Below, piece by piece: positions 41,062 to 55,699 of a stretch of DNA of 64,000 nt. The translations under genes and the position numbers were made by a program. Origin of the DNA: Rhynochetos jubatus (Eukaryota > Chordata > Aves > Eurypygiformes > Rhynochetidae). Location: assembly GCA_027574665.1 (NCBI GenBank), contig CM050657.1, forward strand, positions 20,748,700 to 20,812,699. Direction: 5' to 3'. A model generated the notes under the pieces. It had not been told where the DNA came from and searched no databases. It was given only the letters and a program-made list of their open reading frames with translations. Numbering within the stretch: the first letter of the stretch is position 1; every line of letters starts with the position of its first letter.

Positions 41062-44000
41062 GTATCTCTCATGAAGTCTCATCCTATCATCTCCATTTTA
41101 AAGCATATTTCCCTCCTGATGAACACTTTAATTGTCATTTATGACTTTTTCCTCCTACGAAGATGCCATGAAAGTTGTTGTGTATCCCCAAGCACGAGTG
41201 ACTGCCCACGGCTTAGAGTGAGTAACACACCACCCTTTTCTATTTTCATTTTTCTGTCTAACCCTCAATATCTCTATTTCCAGTCTTTTTAAATCGTAGC
41301 TAGTTAGAGGATTTAACATTCCCTTCTGATCGAAAGAAATTTTCGTGCAGAGATTGTAATTAGGAAGGCTGTGCTGTGTTCTGTTATTAGCAGGAATTGT
41401 GATTTTTGGAGTGGTGGGTTAATTGCTAATAACCATATGCAGTGCTTCTCTCAAGATGTTTCCCATTACAGTAATTAACTTAGCAGCTGGGGTAACAGAC
41501 ATTTACCATTTGTCTTCACAGTATCCCTGATTTAGGACTGTTCCAAAAACCTATTTGGACTTTGTTTGTTCAATTCCCAGGTGTAAGATGAAAAAGAGAG
41601 GATGCTGAGAACAGGAGATTTGAAAAGCACACATTGCAGGGATAGTACCTGTTTTCAGATGTGAACAGTCTGAAAACACCTCTGAGTCTGAGGTGTATCC
41701 TCAGGAATTCTGAATTTTTCTTCACTACTCTTAGTCACTGACCATCATTTTCATCTGCGCCAACTGGATGGAGAGCAGGGCTGACCAGCCTGAATCAGAG
41801 AATGTTTGTAGCAATTTATTGGTTTCTCTGTTGCTCAAATTAATCTGATTAATGTTAGCCTTCTTGAGGATTTATTAATTGAGAAGTGTTGAATTTATTA
41901 TTGCTGACTTGTGTCCTTAACCTCAAAATCCCTATGGTTTGTGGTATACTTTTTTCATGTTTCAAAGTCAACTATGCAGATATAAACATTTTTAGGCAAT
42001 TACTTCCCTTCTGTGTTGTCTCACTGGAGTTCCTTCCTCCACAATAAGCAGTAAGAACTACACTAGAATAACAGCAATATTTTTGAGTATATGGCTAATG
42101 TGAAATTTAAGAAGAAAATAAAGTTGGTCTACAAAGCCAGACCACATGGCAGAGCAATAGCGGTTTTGTTGTTTTCATTCAACAGAATATATTGAAAAGA
42201 TTAATTTTGCTTACAAGACAATTTTCAAGACTTTTAGGAACACAATGCTGGATTTATCCCTTTTTCAAGTTCATTCTGGCCAAACAGGGTAAATTCTGTA
42301 TGATTCCATATTAAAGAAGGTATTGTTAATACCCTTGAAGATTCAAAGCAGCACACCAAGGCCACTGGAAGCTTCCTCTGTTGCAATGAATGGGGGAATG
42401 CTAATTTACAGTAACTGAGGATCTGGCCCGCGTTGTTAATCATAATTATGGACTTACTTCAGGAGGTACATTTTCTAAAGCAGTTGGGTGAGACAAGAAA
42501 ATTAAGTTCAAATTATTTTCTTCCACAGGAAGTAAAAGCAGTACATAAATAAATACTCGGTGCTGCACTAGCTCTTTAAAATATATAATAGCTTTCTGGC
42601 ACTGCATCATTCCCCAGTATTTTTTCCTACAGCACATAACAGCAAGTTTCTGATAATAGTGCTCACAGACAGCTTTGATTATAACCGCTTGTCAGGGAAT
42701 GGATAACTAGAAAAATAACACCATATTCAACTGTAAAAAGTGCTGCCTGAAATGCATTAATACGGTGTTAATTTCTGCTAATAGAAGCTCTGAACTCCAT
42801 CCATTAGCTTGGAATTGAAATTCCTGCTTCATTTCTATCGTTCTGAGCATTTCTGCCCCCTGACACCTCTTCCATTACCTGGTAGCAACACAGCCATCCA
42901 CAGACATTAGCTGCCACGAAGGGCCAAAGCCCTGCACAAAGATTAAGGACAACCTAACGGTGTGTTTGAGCAAACCTGGCTGGGACTGGGAACTGGGACC
43001 CTGCATGCAGAGGGCTTTGCTTCGCCAGGGCCAGTACAGGCAACGACGAGCAGCAGGGCTTGTGTGGTTCAACAGGTTTGCCCTGAGCGGGAATTTATGG
43101 TCTACATCCTATTCATTCCCCAGTCTCCTTCACCCAGCCCATCCAACAGTCACCAGCTACGCTCTCCCATTCGCCTGGTGTGACAGAAACTTGGGTTGTC
43201 AGTGATGTCTGAGGTTCATTCGGAGGAGAGGGCAGGAGGGGTTGGAAGGGAGGGAAAATAAAAGGGATCTGAACAATTTGACCCCACAGCAGTCTCTCTG
43301 AAAGGGAAAAAATGTTCAAATAAAGTATTTCTTTTAGACAGAATAGGTAGAAATCCATTGATATTCAAGTCAGGAGTATATTTCTGTAGGGAGCTATTAC
43401 ATCTGATTGAGAAAATAAAACGTTACCCACATTCCCAATTACTTATAGAAAGATTGCTGATCTCATTTCTTAGCTTTCCTCTTTAGCAGTAGTTAACCAA
43501 AAGCCGAGGAAGAATACGTTGTTGACAATATAATCCTAAAGTAAGTTTTATGTTGGCAGGCAATAACAACTGGGAGTACTTTTATCTATTTCTGGATTTA
43601 GGATAATGACACTCCAATGAGTGGCTCATCGAGTGTAGTCGTGTACATTCAAATTAAAATCACACGTTGGGTGCGGGGACTCGCATCGTCTCTGACCTCT
43701 GCAGGTGAGAGCCAAATGTAACTCAGATAAACTAAATGGAGCTATTCCAGCCTCATCTCAATAGAAAGAAAGAAAATTAGGGTTTAGAAACTTCAGAGCA
43801 AAGAGTTAATCCGTAAGAAAATTGAAACAAATAAATGCAAAAAGCATTAAAATATGTGATAAAAGAGGTGTGTTTCACCTAATTAATTATTCAGTTAGTT
43901 CATAGCGTAGTTCAGTGTGTGTCAGAGCTATACAAAAGGGATGAACTCCCTCACACAAACCAGGCAATAATAACACTCCAGCAACCACTGCATGCAGAAC

Positions 44001-45277
44001 TACGGTCTTAACCAGTGCTAATACTTCCAGAGTTCTAATTTATCCTCCGGGGTAGGCAGCCCCCTCAAAATTTGGGGTTTAGATGTTAAAACTAGGAACT
44101 CTCATCTACATCACCGAAAATGCAGGCGCAAAATATATCAAAGAAAAAAGTGCTCAGAAGTAGAATTCTCCTCAGGGTTTCCCTGTCCCTTTGGAATTGC
44201 TCATGTATTTCAGATTGAGTTGCTTGGAAAGCCTGTGTTTTCTCCTTTGTCTAAGACAGTGCTAAGCACATCATTGGAACTTAAAATACTAAAATTCAAA
44301 GGCATAAATGCTTTGTTTGTTTGCTTCCAATTAGGAGCTAATGAAATCCCAGGAATACACTTTCAGGTAATTTGTCACACAAGAACTGAAACTCAACAGC
44401 GTGTTTCTGTGTATAACTTTCCTCTCTGTCTGTTCTGCTGACACAACTAGACCACATTTCATTCTCAGGAAGACATTAGAGCATTACTTTACTGGTTTTT
44501 CCTCTAAATTACCTGCCTGCCTACTGTCACCATTGATCTTTTAAGTCCTTGACTGAGTAATCAGTCAGACAGCTAATTAATGTAGTGGCTTGGAGGGAAG
44601 GATGAAATGAAAGAGGAGAGTTTTTTTCCTTATTCTTCATAGTTTTATTGCCGTTGAAAGGTGCTGTATCCATAGCATAAAGGAACATTTGTCCATGGTT
44701 TTGGTTATTTTCTGAGGGACCTACTATAAACGTATTTAGCAACTATTAAGAGAAACCAGGAGAATTTCATGGGAATGATGGATCTGAAATCAAAGCAAAC
44801 AAAAAATCTAAGAGTTCATATGTATTTTTCCCTTATTAACACTTACAGACAGCAGTGTGTACTTTGAAAGAACAGAAACTGAAGGACCTGACCCATATTT
44901 TCAGATATATTTAAAGCTAAAACAGTTTTTTTTAAAATTCAGGCAACTTTGTCGTATGTTGATTAAAAGAGAAGGGTTTTTTCCCTCCTTCCCTCCTCCT
45001 GGGTCACCTCCCCATAGACAACAATGACCCATGTGATCTACAAACCCCAAAATTACCCACATTTGTTTTTAACCAAAATGGGTCAAATCAGGTGCCTAAG
45101 TATATTGTTTAAACACCACCATCAGTTTGACATCAGTCTGAGACCGAAGACATGAGGAAAGGGAATACCTCATGCTAAAATGTGTATTCCAAAAGTACTA
45201 TCAGGGTCCATGATTGTTTAAAAGAAAATCATGTAGCCATATTCTTCCCTTACGGTGCTGAAGCACTTTGCTCCACA

Positions 45278-45440
45278 GATTCAGACTCAGAGAGTCGAAG
45301 GGGTTGGAAGGGCCCTCTAGAGATGATCTAGTCCACCCCCCTGCCAGAGCAGGATCACCCAGAGCAGATCACACAGGAACAAGTCCAGGCGGCTCTGGAA
45401 AGTCTCCAGGGAAGGAGACTCCCCCACCCCTCTTTGCTCC
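45278..45440 (-). mobile_element. CR1 LINE 3' end fragment
   Basis: The plus strand shows GGGGTTGGAAGGGCCCTCTA, GATGATCTAGTCCACCCCCC, GCAGGATCACCCAGAGCAGA and GTCCAGGCGGCTCTGGAAAG, the reverse complement of a CR1 subfamily 3' UTR. The usual tail at its left end is degenerate (GATTCAGACTCAGAG). It is a separate subfamily from the copies at 1,084 and 19,671. The open frame at 45,268-45,498 is a product of this repeat. Confidence 0.8.
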
Positions 45441-46334
45441 AGATCCTTCCCTAACTCCTAAATTTCTAGTAGGCTTTCTTTTCAAATGTCAGATCTAGGA
45501 GATGATGCCTGCATGCTGCGGTTGAGGATATTTGCAAGCTTTTCCCCCTATTTCCCTATCAAATGTTAGTAACCAAGTTCTTTTAAAAGACTAAAGGAAC
45601 TATTAAGAAAGTTAGCAGTAGTGTTTTCCTAATCACAGATATTTGAGAAACACAGATGATTCTCTTCCTTTTAATAACAATGATACATTAAAAGGTATTT
45701 GATTTCCTTTATTCTCAAGGAATCATACGTATCCTGAAACGGCTCTTTTAATGCACAGAGCCCCATACTGACACGTACATATACAGGTTTTTACATACTA
45801 TAAGGCAGGATTTAAACACTCTTGTCTACAGGGAGCTGGTGAGCTGAAAATGGTTTAATAAGTTTTCTTTTTAAATTCTTAAGGGAGACAGATATTAGCA
45901 TCAGCAGTATTTGTTGCTAAATGCAAATAAAATCATTCTGAGTATGGGAATTGCGCTGACCATGCTTCATGAAACAGCAAGCACAGGACTGCAGCAAGGA
46001 AGTGGCAATTAAATATTTCACACATGCCTGCATGTCTGTTTATCTACAGCTTAACGGGTTGTCCCGTGATCATATCCAACAACAACAAAATGGTGTTGGA
46101 ATGGAATCCCCAACTAATGATTTTGTGCCTGCTATTAACTTATGGAGAAACCCACATTGCTGCAAAGGCTTACAGGAAAACTGTTTGAGAAGAATATGTA
46201 AGTCAAAAAAAGCAGTCTTCATTCCATCAAAATCAGCATTGAGTGGACTAAGTACTGCAAATCAAACATGCTTTATTAATTCAAGTATCAAGACAATAAT
46301 AAATTAAGCACCTGGATATACAGAGAAAAAAAGG

Positions 46335-46950
46335 CACTGCAAGCAGTTACAGGCTTGTTAGACTGACCTCAGAATTTAAAATTAAAATATTTCTGAAGGT
46401 CACTATAATTAAAGATTAATGGAAATGCTATAAAATTCTAAAAAGGTTTATGAAGCTAAATCATGCCAAACTAACTCAATATTCTTTTTTTTATAATTGA
46501 CTTCTTAGATGCAAATTCTAATCTCTACAGACTTCAGTGAAGCATTTCTTACACGTGGAAAATTATTAGTTGAACTTCAAGCATCTTACTGTACAATCAA
46601 AGGTAAGGAGGATATAATGGTGAGTTGTCTTCGAAAGGGAATCATTTAGTTATAGGAAGCTCACTAAGGGTGAGTCTTGGGGAAAAAACTATAGCACAAT
46701 CTCTGCACATGGCACAAACGACAGGCATAACCTCATGAAGTTTGTTGGTGAAAAGGTGAGAGGTGTTGAAGAGAATGAGAACATCATGCTGGAAAAACAA
46801 GATGACTTTGAGGCTGAAGTAAGACAGGGATGAAATCTAACCCCTGAGATGGTAGATGATACACTTGGAGACTAATAATAACACCAATCTTTGCTGTATT
46901 TTCAATGCACACAAAGAAATGGAGACACTCACACAATCCTGTAACCCAGT
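46335..46950 (+). mobile_element. Decayed LINE with reverse transcriptase traces
   Basis: With several frameshifts the plus strand recalls CR1/L3-like RT: RLVRLTSEFKIKIF near 46,350 resembles the YRPVSLTS...GKIFE region. STDFSEAF near 46,525-46,550 resembles the DFSKAFD motif that carries the first catalytic Asp. Between them, CATGCCAAACTAACTCAATA matches the QHGF-to-TNL segment of such elements. It is much older than the CR1 copies above; the family is uncertain. Confidence 0.45.
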
Positions 46951-49900
46951 AATGTCATAAGGTGGTAAAAAAAAAAAACACCAAAAGAAAAAAAAAGGTT
47001 AGTATGGTCCTAGAATATAGTGCTACATTAGCAATAACAATATACTCATCCTTCTAGGAACCCCTCCCAGGTACCACGTACAATTTATGAGTATTCAGGA
47101 GCACGAAGAAAAGAATTCAGCATGATGCAGGTACGGATCGGGCCAACCAGGATGAACAGGCGAACAGGCAGCCAGGAAACTAGAAAGAATTTGGTGTGTT
47201 TAAACGAGCAAAAATAAGGCATGTTCAAACTAGCAGAATGAAGGTTGGGGCAGAAAGAGGGATGGTTATGTGACTGCTTAAAGCACACTGTGGGAAGGGG
47301 GGTGGGACAGGATAAATATCAGGGACACACAGGAATGCTGGCAAAGCTGAAAGACAATGCTGGCACAAGAACACCCAGCCCCAACTAGCCAGACACGTAT
47401 GTTCAAGCAGGAATTACGAGGGAGTTTTAAAGCATTTAAGAAGTGAGTGTCTGGACTAGCTTCCAAATACAAGCAATAGGAGCAAAATAAGAAGCTAGCT
47501 ACGTGGTGGAACTTTGTAAATTCATTAACAGAATTGTAAAATATGTTTTTATGTGATAACAGGGAACGGGATTTGGTCACCAAGCGGTGCCTTTCCATCC
47601 AATGTTCCTAGCTGGTTTTCAGCCTTTAATTATGAATCCTATCACTATAACCATAGCATGTTGCAGCCTCAGGTACAAGAACAGCACATTAATCTTTTCC
47701 TAGTAACTCATTTGCTAAAATTGGAGTTCTACCTATATGAAATAGCTTTAGATGTTGCCAATTTAACTAACTTTCAGTGACTTCCAACAACTAATCCTTT
47801 TACTCCTTGAAGTGGGAATAATTCTGGTTTGTGTTTAGGTGCAATAGAATCCTGAACCTTGCTTGGGGTGTTTTAGCCTTAAGCTAATATAAATAATAAC
47901 CAAAAAATGGCAAACAAACCCTAACATTACAGCACGCTATGATGTTTTCTTAAGACGAGAGAAATATATTTGTCTTTTAAATCACAGAAAAACATCTAGA
48001 GGCTGAATAAAAGCAAAGCCCAGCTACAATTCCAAAGTGTAAAGTTGCATGCACCCCTGTACTGTGATGGCATGGATACTTACACCAAACATAGTCCAAG
48101 CCTGCTAGCTGAGTGTATTTGCAATGTTACCGACAATGGGAAATGATAATTTTTATAGTTTAGTTATAACTAGAAAAGTATTATATGTCAACTTTCTTCT
48201 CAGGATAGCAGCACCTTCTTTTGTAGCCATGTATTTACTGATAAAGCTAGCCCAGCAGGGCTAACAGAAGAACAAGGTAGGTTCCATTATATCTTTGTAC
48301 ACCACCAGCAAGTTGCTTCCTAAACTTTCTTTACAAAACCTTTATCTCCAGCAAGGATGCATGCAGGAAAAAGACTGGGGATTGATCAGCAACTGCAAAG
48401 TTGATTTGGCAGAGCTAAACGAATGCATAAGAAAAAAATCTCACTCCTACCATGTCATTCCTTGCAACAGCATTTTCCCCACTTTTGTACTGAACCCATG
48501 GTAGGAAAATATGACTGAAACATTTAATTTCATCACACTGATATGGTAGACAACATTCACTTAACGTCAATTAGCTTGTATTACAGTGGATAATTTGGAC
48601 CAGGGCAATACGCCATTGACATTCAGAGCTTGGTCTGGCCATGATACGGATAAAGGGGGGTGCCTCTGCGGCTGTGTTGCTCCTCCCCTGCCACTGAACT
48701 ATGTGTGTGTTGGACTAGGTAGCAGCCCCCCCAGGACACCTGCTCCTGTTATGAGGAATTACAGCAATGTACTAAAATCTAGTTCGAAAAGGAGTTTCTC
48801 TTGGTATATATTTTCTTAAAATTCTCAGTGAAAATGGAATTTGCTTCCTGAACTGCTACGACGTATTTCGGCTGTTCCAGCATTATTGAGCTGGAATCTT
48901 GAAATTTAAGGTGTTTTTTATATTCGCTCTCTGTAAGCATTGAGCACAGCAGTGATATCATTCAGATATATATTATTAAGTGATGACTGTTCTATCCATC
49001 TTAAGGCTTGTTTTTCCTTACTGAAAAGTCAGTAAATGCAGCACGGGAACCAGAATTTGATAGCTTAGGCATTAAAATTATATGGGACATTGGGTTTATT
49101 TTCTTGCTCTCAAAGCTCATAGGTGACCTGAAAGAAGTCATGAGAAGAGTTGTAAACAAATTAAGTTTAGGCTGTTTAGCTCCTAAAGTTGTTTCAGCAC
49201 CTAATCTCGTAGCAGAGAAGAAATGGATCCTCAGCATCACCAAGAAGGAACTTGTATAAATTATCCTATAGAAAAAAAAAAAAAAACAACAAAAGACAAA
49301 GATGTGCCCTAAAGCTCACCTTCCTCTGGGCTTAAATACCGGCCTATGAAAAAATAAATACTGGCCTATGAAAAAATAACTGTGTCCAATTGGAATTTGT
49401 AGTCTGGAATTATCCTGATCTTTGTATCAAACCATCACTAGATAAATCAGCAATCTTTAGAAGAGGAATCAAGACCAAGTCATCTCTTTTTCAGCTCCAT
49501 GCCTCCTTCTCCTCCTGCACCACACTGCACTGCACCAGGGAGCCAGAGTCTGCTCAAAGCAGCTCCATCCATCTACATTCCTGTCAGCTTCCTCTTTCCT
49601 TTTCTCCCAGCATTTCTCTAGAAATCCACAATTTCTCATCACTAGTTCTCCTTTGTCAGGTGCTTCCACAGAGGAAAACTGGCAGAAGTACAGAAAACAC
49701 TGACGAAAAACCTATTCTTTGAGCTACTGGGCAAGAATGGAGAACTGTATCCTCCAGCATAATTTCCAACGAAGACAGATACTGGCTTCATGTTTTCTGG
49801 AGAGGTTATCTCAGGCAGCAGTCTGCACCGAGGGATGTCAGCACGGGACAGGCAAAGCTGCTAAGCCCTGCTAAGACAGAGACAATTCTGGACACAAGCT

Positions 49901-52900
49901 GAAGCAGAATGTTAAGCATTAGGGAAACATCACTATCAAAACCCTGGCCACTATGAGCTTTAGGCTTGCAATTCTCACTGTACTGCCAGGATTTAGGTAC
50001 TTGTATTTCACCTCAATGTCTTAAGGCACTGGAGGGGTTGTGTTTTACTTTCAAATTTCCGTTTAAACTTGCCTTGCCTTGCCAAGGTGGCCTAAGGACA
50101 AATCCATTAATGCATGTGATATGCAGGTGTATGTACATTGCGGGAGTTATGTAAGCAGGTAGGTCTCATCAATAATTAAAGGCTTTCTGGGTAAAATAAT
50201 ATCTGACCCTTTTCTTCTTCGAGCTTCTCAGGGTTTCTGTGCAAGTCACACAGTCCATATGTTCTTCTTGTGAATAATTTTAAGGGACAATGTTTTAAGG
50301 GATGACGGTTCCAATTCTCTGCCCACAGAAGGTTGTGTGACCCTCTTTCAGTTATTTCTCGTAAAAAAACCTAGAGGAAGTACCGATGTAAAATAGGAAT
50401 TAGTAAGGGAAGGATCAAGCTCTCCAGTTCTATTTTGATGACAGTCTGGACAAGAAGTAATAAAATCAATAGCTTCTCTTGCTGGACAGTTTCCCTCTAT
50501 CTACAGCAATGACAAGAGGATAGTGGGTAAAGAGCTCTATTAGCTGTTCCTTAAGAATCAATCACACTTAAAAGCAATAGCCAGTATGACAACAACTGCA
50601 CAATGGACTATTCATTTATTGACACAAATATCCTGAACTTCAGAGAAGAGAGACACTTTTAAAGAGATAGGAAATAAAATGTCTGTTTCTCTAAAAATCA
50701 AGAAAATAGTAAGCATCTGTGACTACAGACACTGAAACAAAAATGCTTAGATCCTTAAGCAGTAAAATACCAACATACAAATTCAGTCCACCTGGACAAG
50801 AACAGCAGATAATGATGAAGATTTGTTTGAAGAAACTTTAAAAAGTTTAAGAACTTTAAAAAGTCCCATCAGGAAGTTCCAAATTCATGAAGCTGCACTC
50901 CTAGCAGACAGCCACCATAGCTGTGTCACTGCTACTGCCAAGCAGGGACTTTCCCTCATCCACAGTCTAACAAGCCACTGATGCCCTGTATCTGGTGGAA
51001 GATGTGAGCTGCTCCAGCTCAGCCCCGCTGAGAACTAGCTGCATTCTGCTTCCTTATTGTATCTAGAAACAAGATGCATCATAAAGATGTAATTGGCAAT
51101 TGAACGGCCACATTAAATGGTGTGTAGTGAGCTTTTTATCACAAGCATGCAAAACAGAATTAAAAAATGAAATTATATCACGTAAAATGCATATTCATGC
51201 ATAAGTAATGAGGGGGAAATATCACGAACTGGCTTGTTCTATTGTATCACACTGACATTTCCATCCAGTCTCAGTAGTGTGGGAGAGCAAATGAAAGCCA
51301 GCGCAAAGAAAGGAACGGTGCTTAGAGAATTATTCCTTGCTGACAGTGGGTGATCTTATCGTGGCTCAACGGCAAGCATGAAGGCATGCTCAAGACCAAA
51401 AGAAACTGGTTAACATGCCCCTACTTCTGTTTGAGGTGCGTGGCTTTTTAAGAAGCCGTAGTTGAGGAACACTGTCACTGAGAAAAAAAATAGACAATAG
51501 ATGTATGTTGGAGTTACAGACAGCATGACTTTGTAAATGCGGACAGCAGACTGTACTCTGTCTTCTCATGCTGTCAGGTTTCTTTGTTGATGTCTCTGTT
51601 TTAAGATCAGTTTGCTCCATGCATCACCAATTGTCTTTTGTTTTCTCACAGCAGGGAAGGCTCCGTTAATCCATATGTCACGACAAAAAATTCAGGCTTC
51701 TCTTTGATAGGAACCAAGCATGACAGCAATCTATTGAGAAGGTGTTTTGGACTATCATTTCTTCCAAGCTAATTTATTGACTGGATGGCTTTCAAAAATA
51801 ACAGGTCTGTCTCCCAAGATAATGAGATGAGATGTGACTCATGAAGTCCATGTGAGTACACAGACAGACTGATTATCAGAAATAAACTAATAATAAACTA
51901 TCAGTCACTAGAAATCAGTATCTGCTGTGATATACCAGTCTAAACATCAGAGGACATGAATGTTCCCACCTGTTCCCCACTGCAATTATTTTGGTTTATT
52001 AGCCTTAGGTGTGTAAAACAGGTTTCTTACTGTTAAGCCCTGGACAGACCAGGATGCTGAGAACGTATCTGATCTTTGGAGGGGATGGATGACAGTTTTG
52101 CTGAGCAAACTCCAGTTCTAGCATGTGATCATCCCACGAATATTTAATTGGGGTTCCAGAATCCACAGATTTACAAATCAGAGCTGGCAACGTGAAGCGC
52201 CCATGAAAATAAATACCTTTAACTCATCCCACTGAACAATTTTTTTCCCCAGTATATTTTAAGTATATATTCCACAATGCAACTACATAAACGATGTATT
52301 TTTCCTGTAGCATTTGTGGAATAATTTTAACAATTTTGAACAAATAGCTCATTTTTCCATTTCTAGGACAGCTGATGGACAGGACGCAGCCACATTTCGA
52401 CTATAGAAAAGGCATGCTAAAGAAACGTGGCGTACTTAGGAAACATGAATTATTCTACACAATTAAACGTCTTCTAACGAACAGAATGCACATAATCTTA
52501 CCTTCCAGAAAAACGGACTATGACCAGCGGCTGAAGCTGTAAGAAAGACTGTCACTACCTAGTCCAGCCAATTTTTAACTCGGACTCCACCAAAAATTTG
52601 CATACTGCAAAGAGCTTTTCTGGCACATGTATGACATACTAAACAAAGGGTATTCAAAAAAACCTTCACAATGGTATCCTTCCTTTAGGTGTAAACCCAT
52701 CAGGACTTTTTTTGGTTACCTATGCTCACCCTGGAGTGATCAGCTACAAAAACAGTTGACCAGTAGAAAATTCTGGGCCATTGTGTGTTTATGACTCTTT
52801 GAAGACTAGGTCTTTTAAGGCTGACCCTGAATCATCCTGACCTCTACTTAGATGTTGCAACGTCTATGCCTTATGTTACCAAGGAACGAAATTGCTGCTT

Positions 52901-54519
52901 CAAAACGTTCTTGACCTTGTTTAGCACATTCCTCATGCTATAACTGACTTGCTTTTAGCTGACAATAAAGCACAATGAGTTTAGAGATGACAAATGAAAG
53001 TTGCAGAAGTTGCATTCCAGGAGCATTTATAATTTATTCTAAGAATTAAGAGCTCCCTTCTAGCACTGTAAACTCCAGGCTGCTGTGGATGCCCTGTCTT
53101 TTGCTTATATTTCTATGAATTATTCTGTGATTTCTACAAGCACACTTCAGCATATTGTACTTACATCAACACTTACTAATGCTTAGCAAAACTTTTGACA
53201 AATATGGTCTGTTCTGGGTATGTACAAATAGTGAAAATAGTATGGAGCTACAGAGTCATCATTATTTTCTAAGCCCTGTTTCCTCTTTAGCACAACAGAT
53301 GTCCATAGAAAAGAAAAATATGTTTCCAGTGCTTTTAAAATTACTAGGATTTTTCCTCCGCAAACGCTCCCTATAAAAGCTGTTCCTGAGAAAAGTGAGT
53401 GACCAAAAACCCTGTTTGGAGCTGCCCCTGTGAGACCCATGCACGCAGATTTCCACTTTCCTCTCCTTTTAGGGCCCCGAATAAGGCCTCCAGTTTGAGC
53501 AGTTCCCAGTAAATGTGGGGCTGTGCAGTAGTAAAACGTCCATTCAGCAAAAATGAACAGATGCATTTTTATTTTTGAAATAAAACCTGGATTTTAAGGG
53601 GTGAAATTCTGAAACATAAATAATCCCATGGTGCCGCAGCAACTCTGTTACAATAGGTTGTAAACCAATTTGCCATAAATATTTGTGTACAAGCCAAAAA
53701 AGCAGTCCAAGTATACTAAATTGATACCTAGTAGGTCATTTCTAACTAGTGCAGGTCAGACAGTTACCTGTTGGTTTCAATTAAGCTTTGCAAAGACACC
53801 CCTGTGTCATGGTGTACCACGAAGAAAAATAATGAGGCAACATAAACCAAAATGCTCCACTTACAGTGCAGACTTTGGGCTGTGTGAAATCAAGTTTGCA
53901 CTGAAAATAAGCAGCTCACCAGCACACTGAGAACAGTAGGTGAGTGAAAAGCAGGATGAAGAGCTGGAGTGAGGTGGAAGGGAATGAGAAAGCTTTGTAA
54001 GACCTCAGTTTCCATCAGCTGGGTATAAGCACTTTATGACTTGTTTCCACGGAAACTCTACAGATTGTATCAAGGTAATAAACATAGGATATTATCATCT
54101 CACTTGGCACTTCCTAAGCATGTTCAGTCCGCAGACATCAAAACCCTTTACAAACCTCTGGCAACAGCTGCCTTAAAGTTTTGGAAAAGTTTTCCAGAAA
54201 AAAGTTTTTCAGCAATTTATAGACAGAAAAAAAAAATCAATAAAACTTCATAGCAGTTAAATATTTTTTTCCATTTTATTAACATCTAGGGATACCCACT
54301 ATGGCAAAATCGGTTGTCAAAAAACATACAGTGAGAGATTAAATTTTTATAGTATAAATAAACACCACATGGGAAGAAGCAAATTACCATCCCTAATTCA
54401 CAAAGAAAAAGGCACAAGCAGGGACAGGACATAGTTATCTTGAGGCCCATGCCAGTGCCTTATGCACAAGTATAGTACCACGTACTGCTCTCTATTTTTT
54501 TAAAGATAGCAAAGGGCAT

Positions 54520-54985
54520 GTAACTAATAACATCCAGCCAATACCCCGCCAGGTGCCGAGTAGCGACAGTCAGAGCTGGAGAGCCCGAGAGCCGGAGCCC
54601 AGGAAAGAGATCAGAGCCCCATAGCGAGCCCCAACAAGTAAGGGACAGCCCCAGAGAGAGTGAGCTCAAACGATAAAGCCAACCAACATGGCCCCTGGCC
54701 CACTCCAACTTATATACTGAGCATGATGTTTGATGGCATTTAATGTCCCTTTGGTCAGTTTGGGTCAGCTGTCCAGGCTGTGTCACCTCCAGCTCCTTGT
54801 AGTGAAAAAGCTGGGAACAGAGGGGCAGTATCAGGGACTGAAAAAGTCCTTGACTTGGACTTTTTCACACACCTTAGCACCAACTAAAAACATCAGCGCT
54901 ATCAATACTCAGAACAATCCAAAGTACAGCCCATGCTAGTTACTGTTAGGAAAATTAACCCCATCCCGGCCAAAACCAGCATGCC
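54520..54985 (+). mobile_element. Retroviral LTR fragment, passerine type
   Basis: Contains ACTGAGCATGATGTTTGATG, then ATGTCCCTTTGGTCAGTTTG, GGTCAGCTGTCCAGGCTGTG and an ending ATCCCGGCCAAAACCAGCA. These are the same blocks, in the opposite orientation, as the LTR at 19,092-19,665. The canonical TGTTGTGG start is missing, so it is 5' truncated or from a variant family. The left edge is by eye. Confidence 0.65.
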
Positions 54986-55466
54986 TGTACAGCTGGAACT
55001 GCCCAGCGCAGGAGGTGTGAGGAGAGAGACCAAGTACCTGTCCTACAGGGCAGGAACAACCCACCGAGGGAGAATCCGCTCTGCTCCGGAGATCAAGGAA
55101 GGCAGGGATGGGTTGATGGGATCAGAGGTGTCCTGGAATACGAAGGGTGGGTGTGTTGAAAGATCCTCTCACAACAATTCTTCGGACCAGGATACTTTTT
55201 CAGGACCCAGCACTTTCGCGTATGCCCGGGGAAGACACAGGGCGCTGTTGGGAACTGCAGCCAGGCCTTTTTGTCGGGAAGCCTGGCTGTTTGGGGTTTA
55301 GCTCAAGCCTCGAGGTCAGCTTCTCATTTCATTAAGCCTGGAATGTAAACCCAAGTGCATTTGCTCTCACAGGACTCTGTTGCCAGACAAAAGGGAGACC
55401 CAGCGTGCCCGGCCGGGCTCCCTCTCTCCGCTTGGGCCGAGTCCGCTCCCACACGCCTCAGGGGCT

Positions 55467-55482
55467 TGGCGCCATCTGGCGG
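55467..55482 (-). promoter_or_regulatory. CTCF-like motif in a GC-rich patch
   Basis: The plus strand reads TGGCGCCATCTGGCGG; the reverse complement fits the CTCF core CCASYAGRKGGCRS at 13 of 14 positions. It sits in a GC-rich patch (about 55,380-55,590) roughly 1 kb outside the 5S array. Binding is not demonstrated by sequence alone. Confidence 0.45.
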
Positions 55483-55699
55483 ACAGGCGGCGGCAGGCCC
55501 AGCCCGCCAGCCCTGACGGACCCCTGCGTGGCTCCTGCACCCACAGCAACGGCCCCCGCCCGAGGGCAGGCCCGAGGTGGCACTGACTGAACCGGCACAG
55601 TGTTTTCAGACCTGCTGACCCTTAGGATTAAGGGGCTTAGACTGCCTGACCCTCAGGGCTGTATTACAGCAGTCATCTAAAGCGGAACACGTGGGGTTG

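Larger units (their letters stand above)
38600..54519. other. Region upstream of MEGF6, no recognised gene
   Basis: About 16 kb between the MEGF6 CpG island and the LTR fragment. Apart from the CR1 and decayed LINE copies and the single TILa-like candidate exon listed separately, I see AT-rich unique sequence, an A-run near 49,271-49,286 and short open frames of no recognisable family. No tRNA, snRNA or microRNA hairpin was recognised. Confidence 0.55.

Noticed and set aside
48586..48819. Frame with CLCGCVAPP on the plus strand
   Set aside because: No splice signals or family match; composition changes abruptly along it, as in a chance frame or an old repeat.
55380..55590. Open frames in the GC-rich patch as a second gene promoter and first exon
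   Set aside because: No convincing donor, leader or family is visible; GC content alone explains the frames.
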